The notes below the pieces were generated by a model. The model did not search any database. It had not been told where the DNA came from and saw only the letters and a list, made by a program, of their open reading frames with translations. A stretch of DNA of 64,000 nt, from the NCBI GenBank assembly GCA_947034895.1, contig OX344764.1:43257348-43321347 (forward strand). The letters are read 5' to 3'. Position numbers and translations under genes: made by a program. The first letter of the stretch is position 1, and every line of letters begins with the position of its first letter. The DNA comes from Rhytidiadelphus loreus. Lineage: Eukaryota > Streptophyta > Bryopsida > Hypnales > Hylocomiaceae. Below, piece after piece: positions 25,344 to 36,209 of this stretch.

Positions 25344-26238
25344 CTGTCATTAGTATGTACTTTACATACTTCAACTCTTGACAAATGTCATCAAAAGTTG
25401 GACGACTTTTTGGCTTCGGATGCCAACACCTTTCAATCAAAACTCTTAGTTGAAAAGGACATTGGGTAGGAAGCTTTGGACGATCACCTTCCAATATCAT
25501 TACTTTCATCTTCTTTGGATTGTCTATGTCCACAAAAGGCAACTCTCCAGTCAATATTTCATAGCACACCATTGCAAAGCTGTAAATATCACATTTGTGA
25601 GGATGCTTTGGTATTGATTCATTGCTTGTTCCAACATTGATTCGATTGCCCATGCTTTGAAGTTGAATCAACTCTGGTGCCATCCATCTGTTGCTTCCAA
25701 CATTCATTGTTTGCTCTGTGTTTGTGGTGTTGTTTTTCTTGATTTTGGATACATTAAAGTCTGTCACCTTGGCTTGAATATATTCCAAATTTGGAGCTAG
25801 TGACTTTACACTTTTGACAAGAATGTTGAGAGACTTCAAGTCCCTATGCACAATTCCTTGCTCATGAAGGTACTTTCCCCCTTCCGCTATTTGGTGTATG
25901 AAGTCAATTGCTTCCCAAATATTGAAAGGAGGAGAATCATGATTTACTTTGAGTCTTTGTTGTATCAATGTAAAGAGGTCTCCATCCATCAGCTCCATGA
26001 AAATAGAACACTTTTGCCTCTCTTGTGTATAACAAAACATGGATGTAATGTTGAGATGGCACAATCTTACAAGAATATCAATTTCTTTTTGAAACTCCAG
26101 GTTATTTTTCCCATAGAAAACCTTAACTACAACCTCCATTCCCAACCACAAGGCTTTGAATACAGTAGCTGAAGACCCTTTTCCAATTGATACCCCTTCG
26201 TTCACCTTTTTAGAGATACTTCCCCACAAAGCCAAATA
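25344..26238 (-). other. Protein kinase domain with DFN instead of DFG
   Basis: A Gly-rich loop (IGKGSSATVF), the strand lysine (VVVKVF), catalytic loop IVHRDLKSLN, then VTDFNVSK where kinases normally have DFG, then NRWMAPELIQ, CDIYSFAMVCYEILTG and RCWHPKPKSRPTF. The fold is complete from loop to C-lobe. HRDLKxxN is retained. The Gly of DFG is replaced by Asn, so activity is uncertain. K-S-L-N in the catalytic loop points to the TKL/Ser-Thr-like plant group. Confidence 0.8.
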
Positions 26239-26241
26239 TCA

Positions 26242-26870
26242 AGATAAATCCCATTTTGGTTCACGTAAAGGTATGCTCGGAATTGGGGCGACCTTCAAAA
26301 GTCTTTGAAGCAAATAAATTGCCAAATCCTTCTCATTTCCATGCAATGAAGGCAAAGCCAATAAATTTTTTTTCAAGAGGTCCTCTTTGTCCACAAAGGT
26401 CTTTCTTTTGACAATTTCATCTACATCCTTACTGATGTTTGCCACTTGATCCAGGTTTAAACCTCTAGATGCTCCACATGTCTTAGACAAGGCAACTTGG
26501 CACAACTCCAAATGAAATCCCATGGATGAAACAAAATTTGACACATTTGTCAATGACATTGCAATGGGTACCCATGCATCTTGGCTACACCCTTCGATGA
26601 ATCTTTCAATTTCAGTAGCCAATACAAGGAGTAGTTTGAAGCTTAAGAGATGTTTTTCCAATTTGAGAGGTGCATATGATCCAATGAATGCACCACGTGA
26701 TGTCTTTAAAAACACACTTGAACTTTCAATGACCTCTTTGAGTTTATCAAGAAGATATTGACATTGCTCATTGTTGAATGCCAGTGTATGCATCATTTGC
26801 ATGCGTTTGTTACAAGCCACCAAAAGTTTTAAGTATGTATCTAACTCTGTTTCAAGACTTGTAACACCTT
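26242..26870 (-). other. Helical N-terminal domain of the kinase-TPR gene
   Basis: About 209 residues after the exon 2 acceptor, predominantly helical in composition (many L, K and E; segments such as TELDTYLKLLVACNKRM and FKLLLVLATEIERFIEG). It resembles the all-helical N-terminal regions ahead of plant TKL kinases, but I cannot name the domain. It ends PKWDLS, then TGA, and the kinase continues in the same frame. Confidence 0.6.
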
Positions 26871-27165
26871 CTGCACACATTCATTCAATATTCTTTAGCT
26901 ATCAAGAAAAACAATATAAAATCTACATTTGAATATAGCTATAGGTAGTGGCATTCATTTACTAACAATCATTTCTATTCTTTGACATTGGATGGTAATC
27001 ATATATTCCCTAAGAAATTTTAGACACACAATTATATCTTCATGAAAGTAGAAATTATAAGTAGTGCAAATTAGAAAGATGACTTCAGATGGTAGGAGAA
27101 TTACCTTCATAGAGCCTTGTTATTGATGAAGAAGGTGGACTGTCAATACACTCTAGTTTTGCCAT

Positions 27166-28741
27166 AATTTAAAATGCTCCAAATGTAGTCTTGTTAAAAA
27201 TTGTTTCTTAACTGCCACAACCCCCTAGTCTTAGTACTTAAAATAATGTAACATATCTACAATTGTTTGGAACATGTGCTCAACCTTCCAAAATCAATGA
27301 TAGGTGACAACCACAAAAAAAATTGAGTAATTTAGTACATATACTAAAGAGTATAAGAAGTTAGTCTAAATTCAACTCAAAATCCTACACATCCATATAT
27401 TAAAAGCAAATTGTTAGAAATTGTCAAATAAAATAGAGCCATGGATTTCAAAGATTACTTGAAAGAAATCCCACATTTAGACATTCAACAATATTGGTGA
27501 AACAATAATCTTAAAAACAAAACTTTCCTATCAAAATTCTAACCTAATAGTACACAATGGTTTTCCAATGTACCATATTGACGTCAAGGATAATATATCC
27601 AAATTTGATTTACTAATGCAATTCCTTGCTTCAATTTTCTACTAAATATGCTATCAAAAAAGGCTTATTAATTCTCAACAACAACATCAATGAGACGTAC
27701 ATACATTGTGTTGCCTCATTATTGCTCTTCAAATAGAGTTTCCACCACTATTCACATTGAATAAAAACAAAGGAGCATAAAAAATATCTATCTACATGAA
27801 CATTGTATATCATACATGATGAACTTAGAATAACTCCATTTATAGAAAATCATTCATAAGAGTACATTGTGATGAAAACAATCCTCGCGAAATTCCTTGG
27901 GTAACAACCTAGGACCTTCACACGGCAATAATGCTAGCAATAGAAAGGTAAATTTTGACCTAGAACCTCCTATAAGCAACAATTCTTTGATTGTGAAAGC
28001 CCTTACAACCTTGAGGGAACCTTCATAACCAAGCATTATTCAACACTGCACCTACAACCAATATTGCATTTTAAAATTTTCAAAGTACCTTTTTAATTTC
28101 ATGGATGTCTCAAAATATTAAGAATAATAGAATGAAAGGTCGTTCCTATGTAAGTACACGCAAAAATGACTAAATTTATGAATGATGGATCTTTAATAAA
28201 ATCATGAACAAATTTCAATAAATAGTCCCCAGGCTTTCAAACCTTCACTATATCTCTTTAGTCTATAGAACACTAAAACATACCACTAAAACTTAACTCA
28301 TGAGTAGTTGGATTAATTTCTAAATCTAGATTTGAAAACTAAAATCAAACTCAAGAAATCTAAGAACCCACTATATTTCAAAATCAACATTAGACCTTTG
28401 AACCAATCAAATAAAATGATCATTGAGCATCTTTCACATTTAATAGAACACAATTTTAATGGAGAAACTTGGCATTACGACACATAGTACACTCATAATA
28501 TCATAATACTCCCCAGACCACTCACAACTCAAATCTCTCAAAAGCCTTCACCAAGCAATCTCTAAACTATTGGTAAGCCAATTGAACTGGAGATTTTTCC
28601 TTGATCAAGAAGTATCCAAATTAAAGACCACTAGAAATTTGAAGAGATTAAAGAACCAAAACTTCAAAGCAATTGAGTGGAAAGTTCCATTATAAATATG
28701 GATCACAACACCATAGAAAAAAAGTGAGGAATAGACACCCC
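27166..28741. other. Upstream flank of the kinase-TPR gene, no gene recognised
   Basis: AT-rich sequence without a convincing frame. It should hold the promoter and leader of the minus-strand kinase-TPR gene, but no specific element can be pointed to. Confidence 0.35.
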
Positions 28742-29318
28742 GGGGAGGACACTCCCTATGTTTTAGCAAACTACGTGCGGCGGAAAAAGTAAAACAAGTA
28801 ATACACCTTAAAATTTAATTTCTTTTTCAAAAAACAAATTATGGATAGATTTTACTACTTTATAAGTTTATGTTTTGAATTATTGGTATTTTTTTGTGCT
28901 AATAGTAATTAGTTATAAATTTTTGAAGAAAAAAGATACACTGTAAAGCTGAAAATAACTTTCACACCTCTATATTATATAAGAAAAAAAATTTGAAAAA
29001 TGAAAAAAAAATTATATAGAATAGCTTTCTATTGAAAGTTTATTTTGGTTGAATATTGATGCAATAGTCATCTTCATGTGAGCTCTATAAATATTTTAGT
29101 TGGAGAACATGCCATTTTAGTTCATTTTTCAACCCTTTCTAGACAATATATCTTATGTTATTTGGAATTGAATTTTTTGTCAATAGAAACCTTTAGTCAT
29201 TGTTAAACAAAGCTCAAAATTTTAGAATGAAATTATAGTTTATTCAAGGTGAATTACATGAATTACTTTTTCCACCGCCGCACGTAGTTACCCCAAATGT
29301 AGTGAGAGTGTCCTCCCC
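28742..29318. mobile_element. Inverted-repeat DNA element (577 bp) abutting a PPO tail
   Basis: The left end GGGGAGGACACTC, plus a block ACTACGTGCGGCGGAAAAAG about 30 bases inside, is repeated inverted at the right end (CTTTTTCCACCGCCGCACGT ... GAGTGTCCTCCCC). The interior is AT-rich and non-coding. A clear target duplication was not found. It forms the 5' border of the polyphenol-oxidase fragment, so it may have caused or accompanied the truncation. Confidence 0.65.
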
Positions 29319-29604
29319 TAGCTGGAAGGCTTATTTATTCTTCCCACAAGCAGTTGCCGCCAACGGACCAACGTGTCCTGAGTACGCAGGGATGTTCTTC
29401 TACAGATCGATCACCGGCCAGGGCACTTTCAACCCCAAGCGCGTGTGGCGTGTGGCCATCGGGCCTAAGCTGGTGCAGATTGGAAAGGACGACGTGAAGG
29501 ATGTTGTGGTGACTGTTGTGCAAACGACGGCGCCGCCGGGGATGAATATCACTTTCGGTCGAGTGAGAATCCTCTACGACTTCGGACCCAGTGTGCCGCT
29601 CTAG
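29319..29604 (+). pseudogene. Polyphenol oxidase C-terminal fragment
   Basis: About 94 codons ending at TAG 29,602-29,604. It reads WKAYLFFPQA, then PEYAGMFFYRSI, a strand VWRVAIGPKLVQIG, KDVVVTVVQTT and ITFGRVRILYDFG. This order (core strand, E-F/Y-AG-F, paired strands, VVVTLV, a final ...I.GV.I.. strand) matches the C-terminal domain of plant polyphenol oxidases (the PPO1_KFDV/DUF_B2219 region that caps the copper centre). Codon use is GC-rich, unlike the AT-rich surroundings. The tyrosinase copper domains are absent from the window, so the gene is 5'-truncated at the transposon border. Confidence 0.65.
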
Positions 29605-30430
29605 CAGAATCATCCTAGCCTAGCGCTAGGCTGCTGCTGCATAACATTCGTAACCAACTGGACTCCTGCTGGAGTGTAGGACTGTCTTTAATCTTAATGA
29701 TGCGTGGTTTGAGTTCTGGATGTATTTCGCTGCATCTCCAAAAAAAATTCCTCTTCATGGGTCCTCCCAGTTGCTGAATCGTGCATAAGATTTGACCGTG
29801 TTTGTTCTGAATTCGGGTCCGTTCTGATCTGCTTAATCATGTGCCAACTCGACGTCCGTTTGATTCAATTCCCGATTCTTTTCACGTAGGGATTTGTTTT
29901 CAATCTGTCTTTCTCTTTGTCGATCTGTCTCTTCAATCGGGAACGAGAATTTTTTGTACTGGAGTGCGTTCACGAAGCTTTGGAGCTGTCGTTGATGATC
30001 TGTAATGTGGGGATTAGTTGATACTTGATCATTTGATATATTTTGATATCGCGATGTTATGTGAAACATTGTGATCGATCAATTTTTTATGGAAGGCAAT
30101 AAGAAGAGATGCTGCACGCGTGCACATTCAGGGTACGTGCGATTGTCAATTTCGTGCGTTCCGCTTTCGGATTCCCGGTTGTCCTATACCACGAAATCGA
30201 CCGGGCCCAGAGATCCCAGAGATCTTCCACCTGCATCATCCGATTCGAGATATGCGTACGATGCAAGGTTGCCTTCGTGACGTCATTCCAGATGCACGGA
30301 CACATCATACCTCATCTTTCTGCACAAGAGGTCGGGTCTTGTGAAATACTGTAATTTGTTTTCTTCAGTTTTCATGACTAGATTATTTTATTTTGAATCC
30401 TCTCACAGTCTCACCTTACAATTTTAATCC
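29605..30430. other. 3' flank of the PPO fragment
   Basis: GC-moderate sequence without a supported gene. Overlapping open frames at 30,071-30,354 in several frames on both strands show no motif. It may include old 3' untranslated sequence of the PPO gene. Confidence 0.35.
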
Positions 30431-30905
30431 AATACAAAATTTGGATGATATTATTTTTTAAGTTGAAGATCAAAGTTTAAAGTTTAGGAAAAATGAATTA
30501 AACAAAATACATGATTTTTATTCTTTAATAAAATGGTTTAGTAGAATTAGGTATGAGATTGAAGGCCGAAAAACTAAATTGTCAATAGCTTTGAAATGAA
30601 ATTGAAATACATTAATTCCAATGGTGAGATTGTTCTAATAAGCATTTTAAAAAACTTAACCAATTAACCTTGTAAAGTGTTTTTTTTGAAAGTTGTGAAA
30701 ATTGAGTTCAAAAATGAATTCAACATGTTATTTTTCCAAGAAGTTTCTATGATTGCCCACAAAATAAGAAGATCCATAACTTTTGCATTAATAATCCAAA
30801 TGGAATGAATAAAAGTTTTTTGTATGAAAAAATTATACTCCCTCCGTCCCAAAATGATCTTATTGGCCTTAATTTTTAGTCCCAAAATGATCTTCCTACT
30901 GCACT
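30431..30905. mobile_element. TTAA-family relic plus a Stowaway-like terminus
   Basis: 30,580-30,830 matches internal parts of the 31,220-32,143 element (AATGGTGAGATTGTTCTA, CCAAATGGAATGAATAAAAG). It is followed at about 30,838 by CTCCCTCCGTCCCAAAATGA, which looks like the terminal repeat of plant Tc1/mariner-type Stowaway MITEs. A second opposed terminus is not found, so this is only a fragment. Confidence 0.4.
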
Positions 30906-31219
30906 TTGTAACATTGCAAATTGGTCAAATTAAAATTTTGATTTCTATTTGGGACTAACAAAACAACTCTAAGCAACAATTCTCCCTCCATCAATGTAAT
31001 CATCAATCAAAAGACAAATGAAATGACCAAAGGGGTCAATCAACACTTTTTGTTCTTGTTTTTTGCATCTCTTTGAGTGTTACACAATTGAAGGAAATGA
31101 AGCTTTGGGAGGCTCACATGCGGGTTTTTTATATTGTGAGCCTTGGAGCGTGAGTCCAAGAGCCGTGAGCTTATGAACCTCCGATTTTAGAATTTTTTGG
31201 GGGGTATTTTTTGGATTAA

Positions 31220-32143
31220 CCCCTAAAGGACCAAGCCCTTTTTTCTGCCAGAAAACACTCAAAACTGCCATATCTATAGCAAGGAGTAAAAAAATTGAAA
31301 AATTGTTTTTTTCCATATCTAACCGTAGGATCTTACACCTAACTAGTATGAAATTGTGTGGAAAAAATTTCAGAATTTTTGACCGCTCAGATTGCAAGAT
31401 ATCTGCGTTTAAAGTGGGAAATACAAGTTTTTCAGCACATTGCGGGACTAGATTTTTTGACTTTGAACATTTTTAACTTAAAATTTTTGCACTACAGAGT
31501 TTTAAGCTTTAAATCTTTATAGTGGAGAATTGAGTTGAGAGTCTAGGTAAAAAAAAAATTAAAAAAAAAATTAATTATCATTCTTAAGAAAATTGTTAAG
31601 TAGAAGTAGGTACAAGATAGAACAAAAATCTAAAATATTCATATATTTTAGATGGAATTCAAATGCACTAATCCCTATGGTGAGATTTTTCTAGCAAGTA
31701 AATCTAACCATGCAAAAAAAAAAATTTGAAAAATTGCATTCAGAAATGAAACCTACAAGTTATTTTTTTCAAGAAGATGCTCTAACTACCCCAAAAACAA
31801 GAATGTCCATAACTTTCTCATCACATATCCAAATGAAATGAATCAAAGCTTTCCAGATAGAAAAAAAATATAATCTATGAGAAAAAATAATATTAAAAAG
31901 AAAATTCAAATTTTTGTCCATTTTTTTGGGGCTGCCCGAGCTGCCTGCCGTCCCCTTGTTTGAGCTTATTTGGTCATAACTATTGTTCCCAGGCACCGAT
32001 TTTGAAAAAAATTATATTCCCACAAAGCTAATCAACTTTTCTACCTCCAAAAAAAATTTCAAAAAATTAGGAGAAAATTCTAGCCCGTAGGTACCTGCCC
32101 AAAAACGCATTTGTCCCCCGAAGGAACAATGGTCCTTTAGGGG
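31220..32143. mobile_element. Intact piggyBac-like MITE (924 bp)
   Basis: TTAA flanks both ends (31,216-31,219 and 32,144-32,147). The terminal repeats CCCCTAAAGGACC are identical for 13 bp. No coding capacity. It is the best-preserved copy of the family seen at 5.0, 7.6, 22.1-22.7 and 30.5 kb. Confidence 0.75.
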
Positions 32144-32299
32144 TTAAGACCTATTTACCGTGGATTAGGATGAAGGTGTTTCGGAGGCTAATCTTCAAAA
32201 AAATTATAGAAATGGAAGATTCTTGATAACAAAATACAACAAGGAATATCATATATATCAATCTGAGATTCTTTGAAAGTTCAAGGGTTTAGAACTCTC

Positions 32300-33690
32300 A
32301 AAAAAATTCAAAATTCTTTTTAAAAAAGAATTCTATTATTTCTATTAGTATTATTATTATTTTACAACTCCATCACCCCCTAGAAACCCCTCTTGATATG
32401 TAGTGGTCCCTTGGATTTGAAGCTCTCAAAATTTTTATTTTTACTTTTTCAAATTTTTTTTCCATGACTTTGTCACATCTAGAAACCACTCTCGGTTCTA
32501 AAAGGTCTCTTGGGGATTTCAGAGTGTGGAATTCAAAAAAAATAAAAAATAATTTCTTTTTAAATTTTCATTTCAATTTTTTTTCTAACTTCATTACCTC
32601 TATAAGGTAGGTACACCCAAATGTGCCACTAACCTTAAGGCACCATCTCCACTATGTGTACATTTTTAAAATTAGTTTTGTACCTTTGTGGAAGAAACGC
32701 TTTTAGAATCAAACTTTGTTCATTCATAACTTTTGCATACAGTATCCAAATGCCATGTTCTTTGGTACATTGGAACCTCCTTTCACTTGCCAACAAAAAA
32801 TCAAGAACATGTGAAAATTTGGCCAGTCTAATAACCGTAGATAGTCTCAGTAGCAAAAAGTGGCGGTTTAGGGTATACCCACCTTATACTTGTCTTGGTA
32901 TCAAAAGGACTATTGGAGGCTTCAGATTTGACACCCTCAAAAAAAAATTTAAAATTATTAAAATTATTAAAAAGTATCTATATATAATAATTAATTATTT
33001 TGTAACTTTGGCACCCCCAAATGTTCCTTTCAGTACCAAGATATCCTTTGCATGTATTAGGGTTTGAGACTCTCAAATTAAATAATAATAATAATAATAA
33101 TAATAATAATTGATTTCTTTTTTTTGTTGAAAGTTCCAAACCCCAAACTCCTGAAAGTCACAAAAAATTCAAAAATTCAAAAAAAATGTTGATTTCTTTT
33201 TTATGTAAAAGCCCCAAATTCCAAACCCCACAACTGAAGGTGTCTCTTTGTACTAAAAGGGTTTTTTTGAGGTGACAAAGTTGAATTTAAAAAATATATT
33301 AAATTGATTATTTTTTTAAATTTAAAATTTTGGTTGAAAGCCTCAAATCCCAAACCCTACTAGAGGTTTCTTTGTACTGAGAGGGTTTTGGAGGTAACAG
33401 AATCGCAACAAAAAATTAAAAACAACACAAAACAAACTCATTTTGGCTTGAAAGTTCCAAACCTCAAACCCTGTCAAAGGTCTCTTGGTACCAAGAAACC
33501 CCATGCGGAGTTTGGAGATTGGGAATCTTAAGGGAAAATTATTTATTGAAAATTATTGAATTTCTTTTGAGACTTCATCACCCCCCCCAAAACCCTCTCG
33601 GTACAGAGAAACCCTTGGTTGGGTTTGGAATTTGGATTTTTCAACCAAGTTTTTATTTTTTTTCAATTTTTTTTGGCGGCTTTGCCATGT
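32300..33690. repeat. Degenerate tandem repeat region
   Basis: A theme of about 110-160 bases (CTCGGTACCAAGAAACCC-like, then TTTGGAGG, then a fully T/A-rich stretch, then CCAAACCCCAAACCC) recurs at least seven times with heavy divergence. Includes an (AAT)n tract at 33,080-33,111. No gene. Confidence 0.5.
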
Positions 33691-34066
33691 GCCTACTATT
33701 GGCCTGTTGCCGGTTGGAAGTAGCGGAAGAAGGATGCATGTAATTGTCTCCTAGAGGTGAAGACCCCAACATCGTGAGACCAATTCCAAAAGTACTAGGT
33801 GGTTCCTATCAAGGTATTTGAAAACCAAATCAAGTAGTATCTAGGGTCACTGACGAGATTAGAGATGAGAATCTCTTCAAATCGCTCCACGTGGGTAGTT
33901 GGGTCGTCGTCTTGAGATCCGGAGAATTTGGGTAGATGATAGAGCATAGAGATCTCTCTCAGTCCGTGAGGTACTAAGATAGGTAAATCCCAAGATAGCA
34001 TCATGGGATCTACCTTAGGTATGGCTGGTAGTTCTTTCCCAACCTCTAGTGCCCCCGGAGCCATTG

Positions 34067-34216
34067 CACTAGTAGAAAATCTGAAATTTCTGTCATTTTG
34101 GACGCGTTGTTTTGGACAAAACCTAACTGAAATTTGTCCAAAACAACAGATTTCAATTAGATTTTGTCCAAAACAACACGTTTAAAATGATAGAAATTTC
34201 AGATTTTCTACTAGTG
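34067..34216. mobile_element. CACTA MITE, 150 bp
   Basis: CACTAGTAGAAAATCTGAAA at the left end and its exact inverse at the right, flanked by TTG/TTG (34,064-34,066 and 34,217-34,219). Nearly the whole element is one inverted repeat. Confidence 0.9.
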
Positions 34217-34835
34217 TTGGTGGCATCCTGGCTTCGCGATCACCCATCTCTTCTAATTGGTTAGGGGAGCCACTCCACTCAAAAGAATCAAGGGAACTAG
34301 TCCCTTCGTGTGCGAATGAGGTAGGCAAACTTGGTGGTGGTGGCTAGGCAGAACTTTCCCCCCTCCTTTAGAACGTAGTATTCTACCGGATTGTGGTGTG
34401 GCTAACCACTAGTAGAAAATGATGTCCAGATCAACAGAAAATCATCAACTCTTTGTTAATTTGGGCACTGTATCGACCATTTTCACAATTTTTTGTTGAT
34501 TTGACACAAGGTAACAAAATGGTTACAATTTTTTGTTAATTTTGGTAACACAATGTCCAAATGAACAAAACTGTGAACACTTTTTTGTTCATATTCACAA
34601 GTTTTTGTTGATTTGGCACAAGCAACAAAATGGTCAAATTTTTTTGTTGATTTCAGTAGTCCAATATCCAAATCAACAACATAATGAACACTTTTTTTTG
34701 TTTATTTAGACTTACAAAAGCTTGAAATATTTTTTTGTCATTTGGACAATGTTTAAATCCCCACGGTTAAATTCTATGTACAATTTTCATTTAATTTAAC
34801 ACTAAATCATTCACATTTCGGTGTTTTTTGAAGTC

Positions 34836-35182
34836 AGTAGACTTTGGTGGCGTTTCGGCACAGTAAAATATTTTTTTTGAAGAAACTTTGAACTAATAAA
34901 AGTTAGACAATCAAGCTATCTTTCACCTTCAAAAATCCGTTTGAGATTTGGAGTCTTAAATCAAAAGTTATGGACAATATTCAGAGCAGGGTTGAAATGA
35001 ACTTTTTTTTTGACATTTTTAAACACCCGCTCTGAATTTTGTCTATAACTTTTGATTTAAGACTCCAAATATCAAACGGATTTTTGGAGGTGAAAGATAG
35101 TTCAATTTTATAACTTTTATTAGTTCAAAGTTTTTTCACAAAAAGTGTTTTACTATGCCTAAACGGCCACCAAAGTCTGCTG
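34836..35182. repeat. Fold-back, arms of about 157 bp
   Basis: Left arm 34,836-34,992 and right arm 35,026-35,182 are imperfect reverse complements (outer ends TAGACTTTGGTGGC and GCCACCAAAGTCTGC). Homologous to the fold-back at 21,455-21,813. Confidence 0.8.
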
Positions 35183-35248
35183 TTCTTACCAAAAAAATGA
35201 AAAAACAATATAAATGTAATTCTAACTCACTTGTATTCTTATGGATTT

Positions 35249-35311
35249 TGGGGTGGCTCAATGGTTAGAGCCTTGGACCTCAATCGTGAGGTTCAAGGTT
35301 CAAACCCCCAC
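35249..35311 (+). other. tRNA-like sequence
   Basis: TGGCTCAATGGTTAGAGCC matches RNA polymerase III box A with a GCTC/GAGC D-arm, and GGTTCAAACCC is box B. An outer TGGGG/CCCCA pairing is possible. The anticodon arm is irregular, so I read it as tRNA-derived and not as a working tRNA gene. Confidence 0.55.
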
Positions 35312-36008
35312 GGCGGTGGCCGCCTATGTGGCGGTGGCCGCCTATGTGGCGGTGGTTGCCACGTGGCACGATGTGATGTTGCCACGTGGCAACAAAATAA
35401 TAATTTTTTAAATTTAAAAATTATTAAAAAACAAACAAAAAGACGACCAAATCAACAAAAACAGTAACAAAAAATCAACACTTTTGTGTTGAATACTGTC
35501 CAAGTCAACTCGACCTTTGTAGCAAAAAAAATGAATACTTCTGTGTTGGATTTTTGTTGTTTTGGTCAGTTATTTTCTACTAGTGAACTCAGATGATCTA
35601 AAAATATGGCAAGTAAGGTCACATGTATAGATGGAAGTGGTACAAGTAATAATCGGCCAACTCGTAGTTTGGGCTATAATCCTAAGCTGGCTCTACCACT
35701 TGGTCTACACAAATCAAAGTAGTTATGATCTTTGAAGCAGTTGGGCGTACTTCGAAGAAGTACGGGGCTTGCAAGATCTCAATTGCCGTCGTGGTTGAAG
35801 AATGTTGTTCCCACGAAGTTGTGTTGGTGAAGAAGGTTGCATTCTTGAGTCGTTTGGAATAGCTCCGTTTTCCACAACTAGGGTACTCGTAGTGTAGTGG
35901 ATGATAGTGAAGTTGATGGATCCCCTCGTCCCCTAGTAGTTGGAAATTAGAGACTTTAAAGTCTTCTGCATCTTGACAGAGTTCGCAAGCGACGGTGTAT
36001 TCAGTAAT

Positions 36009-36209
36009 TACTAGTAGAAAACACAAGAATTTTGACAAAATTTTAATGATTTGGTCGTGTTGTTTTGGTCACTATTCTATTGATTATTTGATTTCAATAG
36101 AAATCTGTTGAAAATTAATAATTTTTTCTTGAAATCAACAAAATAGTAACCGGGACAATACGACCAAATCAACATAATTCTATCAAAATTCTTGTGTTTT
36201 CTACTAGTG
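36009..36209. mobile_element. CACTA MITE, 201 bp
   Basis: The right end TTTTCTACTAGTG is canonical. The left end is TACTAGTAGAAAA, one change from CACTA. Duplication AAT/AAT at 36,006-36,008 and 36,210-36,212. The arms are long inverted repeats. Confidence 0.85.

Larger units (their letters stand above)
19740..27165 (-). pseudogene. TKL-like protein kinase with C-terminal TPR repeats (broken gene)
   Basis: Gene-level entry. Exon 1 is 27,105-27,165, starting MAKLECIDSPPSSSI and ending GAAG|gtaatt. An intron ends gtgtgcag at 26,871. Exon 2 (25,344-26,870) encodes a helical N-terminal domain and then a kinase in the same frame, ending ATGACAG|gtaagt. After an intron with an AAT microsatellite come TPR repeats (about 24,850 to 24,540, then 20,996 to 19,740), interrupted by a CACTA element. 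Damage: an in-frame TGA at 26,239-26,241 between N-terminal domain and kinase, a TAG and decay in the first TPRs (about 24,785), the CACTA insertion, and a frameshift near 19,880 before the last repeats. Kinase-TPR proteins of this sort are familiar to me from bryophyte and other seedless-plant gene sets; the role is not known to me. Confidence 0.7.
34407..35585. mobile_element. Non-autonomous CACTA element, 1,179 bp
   Basis: Ends CACTAGTAGAAAATGA and TTATTTTCTACTAGTG with target duplication AAC/AAC (34,404-34,406 and 35,586-35,588). Subterminal TTTGTTGATTTGG-like motifs repeat in both flanks. It contains a fold-back (34,836-35,182) and a tRNA-like sequence (35,249-35,311), the same two parts as the 3.5-kb copy at 21,000. 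Confidence 0.9.

Noticed and set aside
35249..35311. Functional tRNA gene
   Set aside because: Box A and box B are good but the anticodon arm is irregular, and it sits inside a transposon next to a low-complexity GC repeat.
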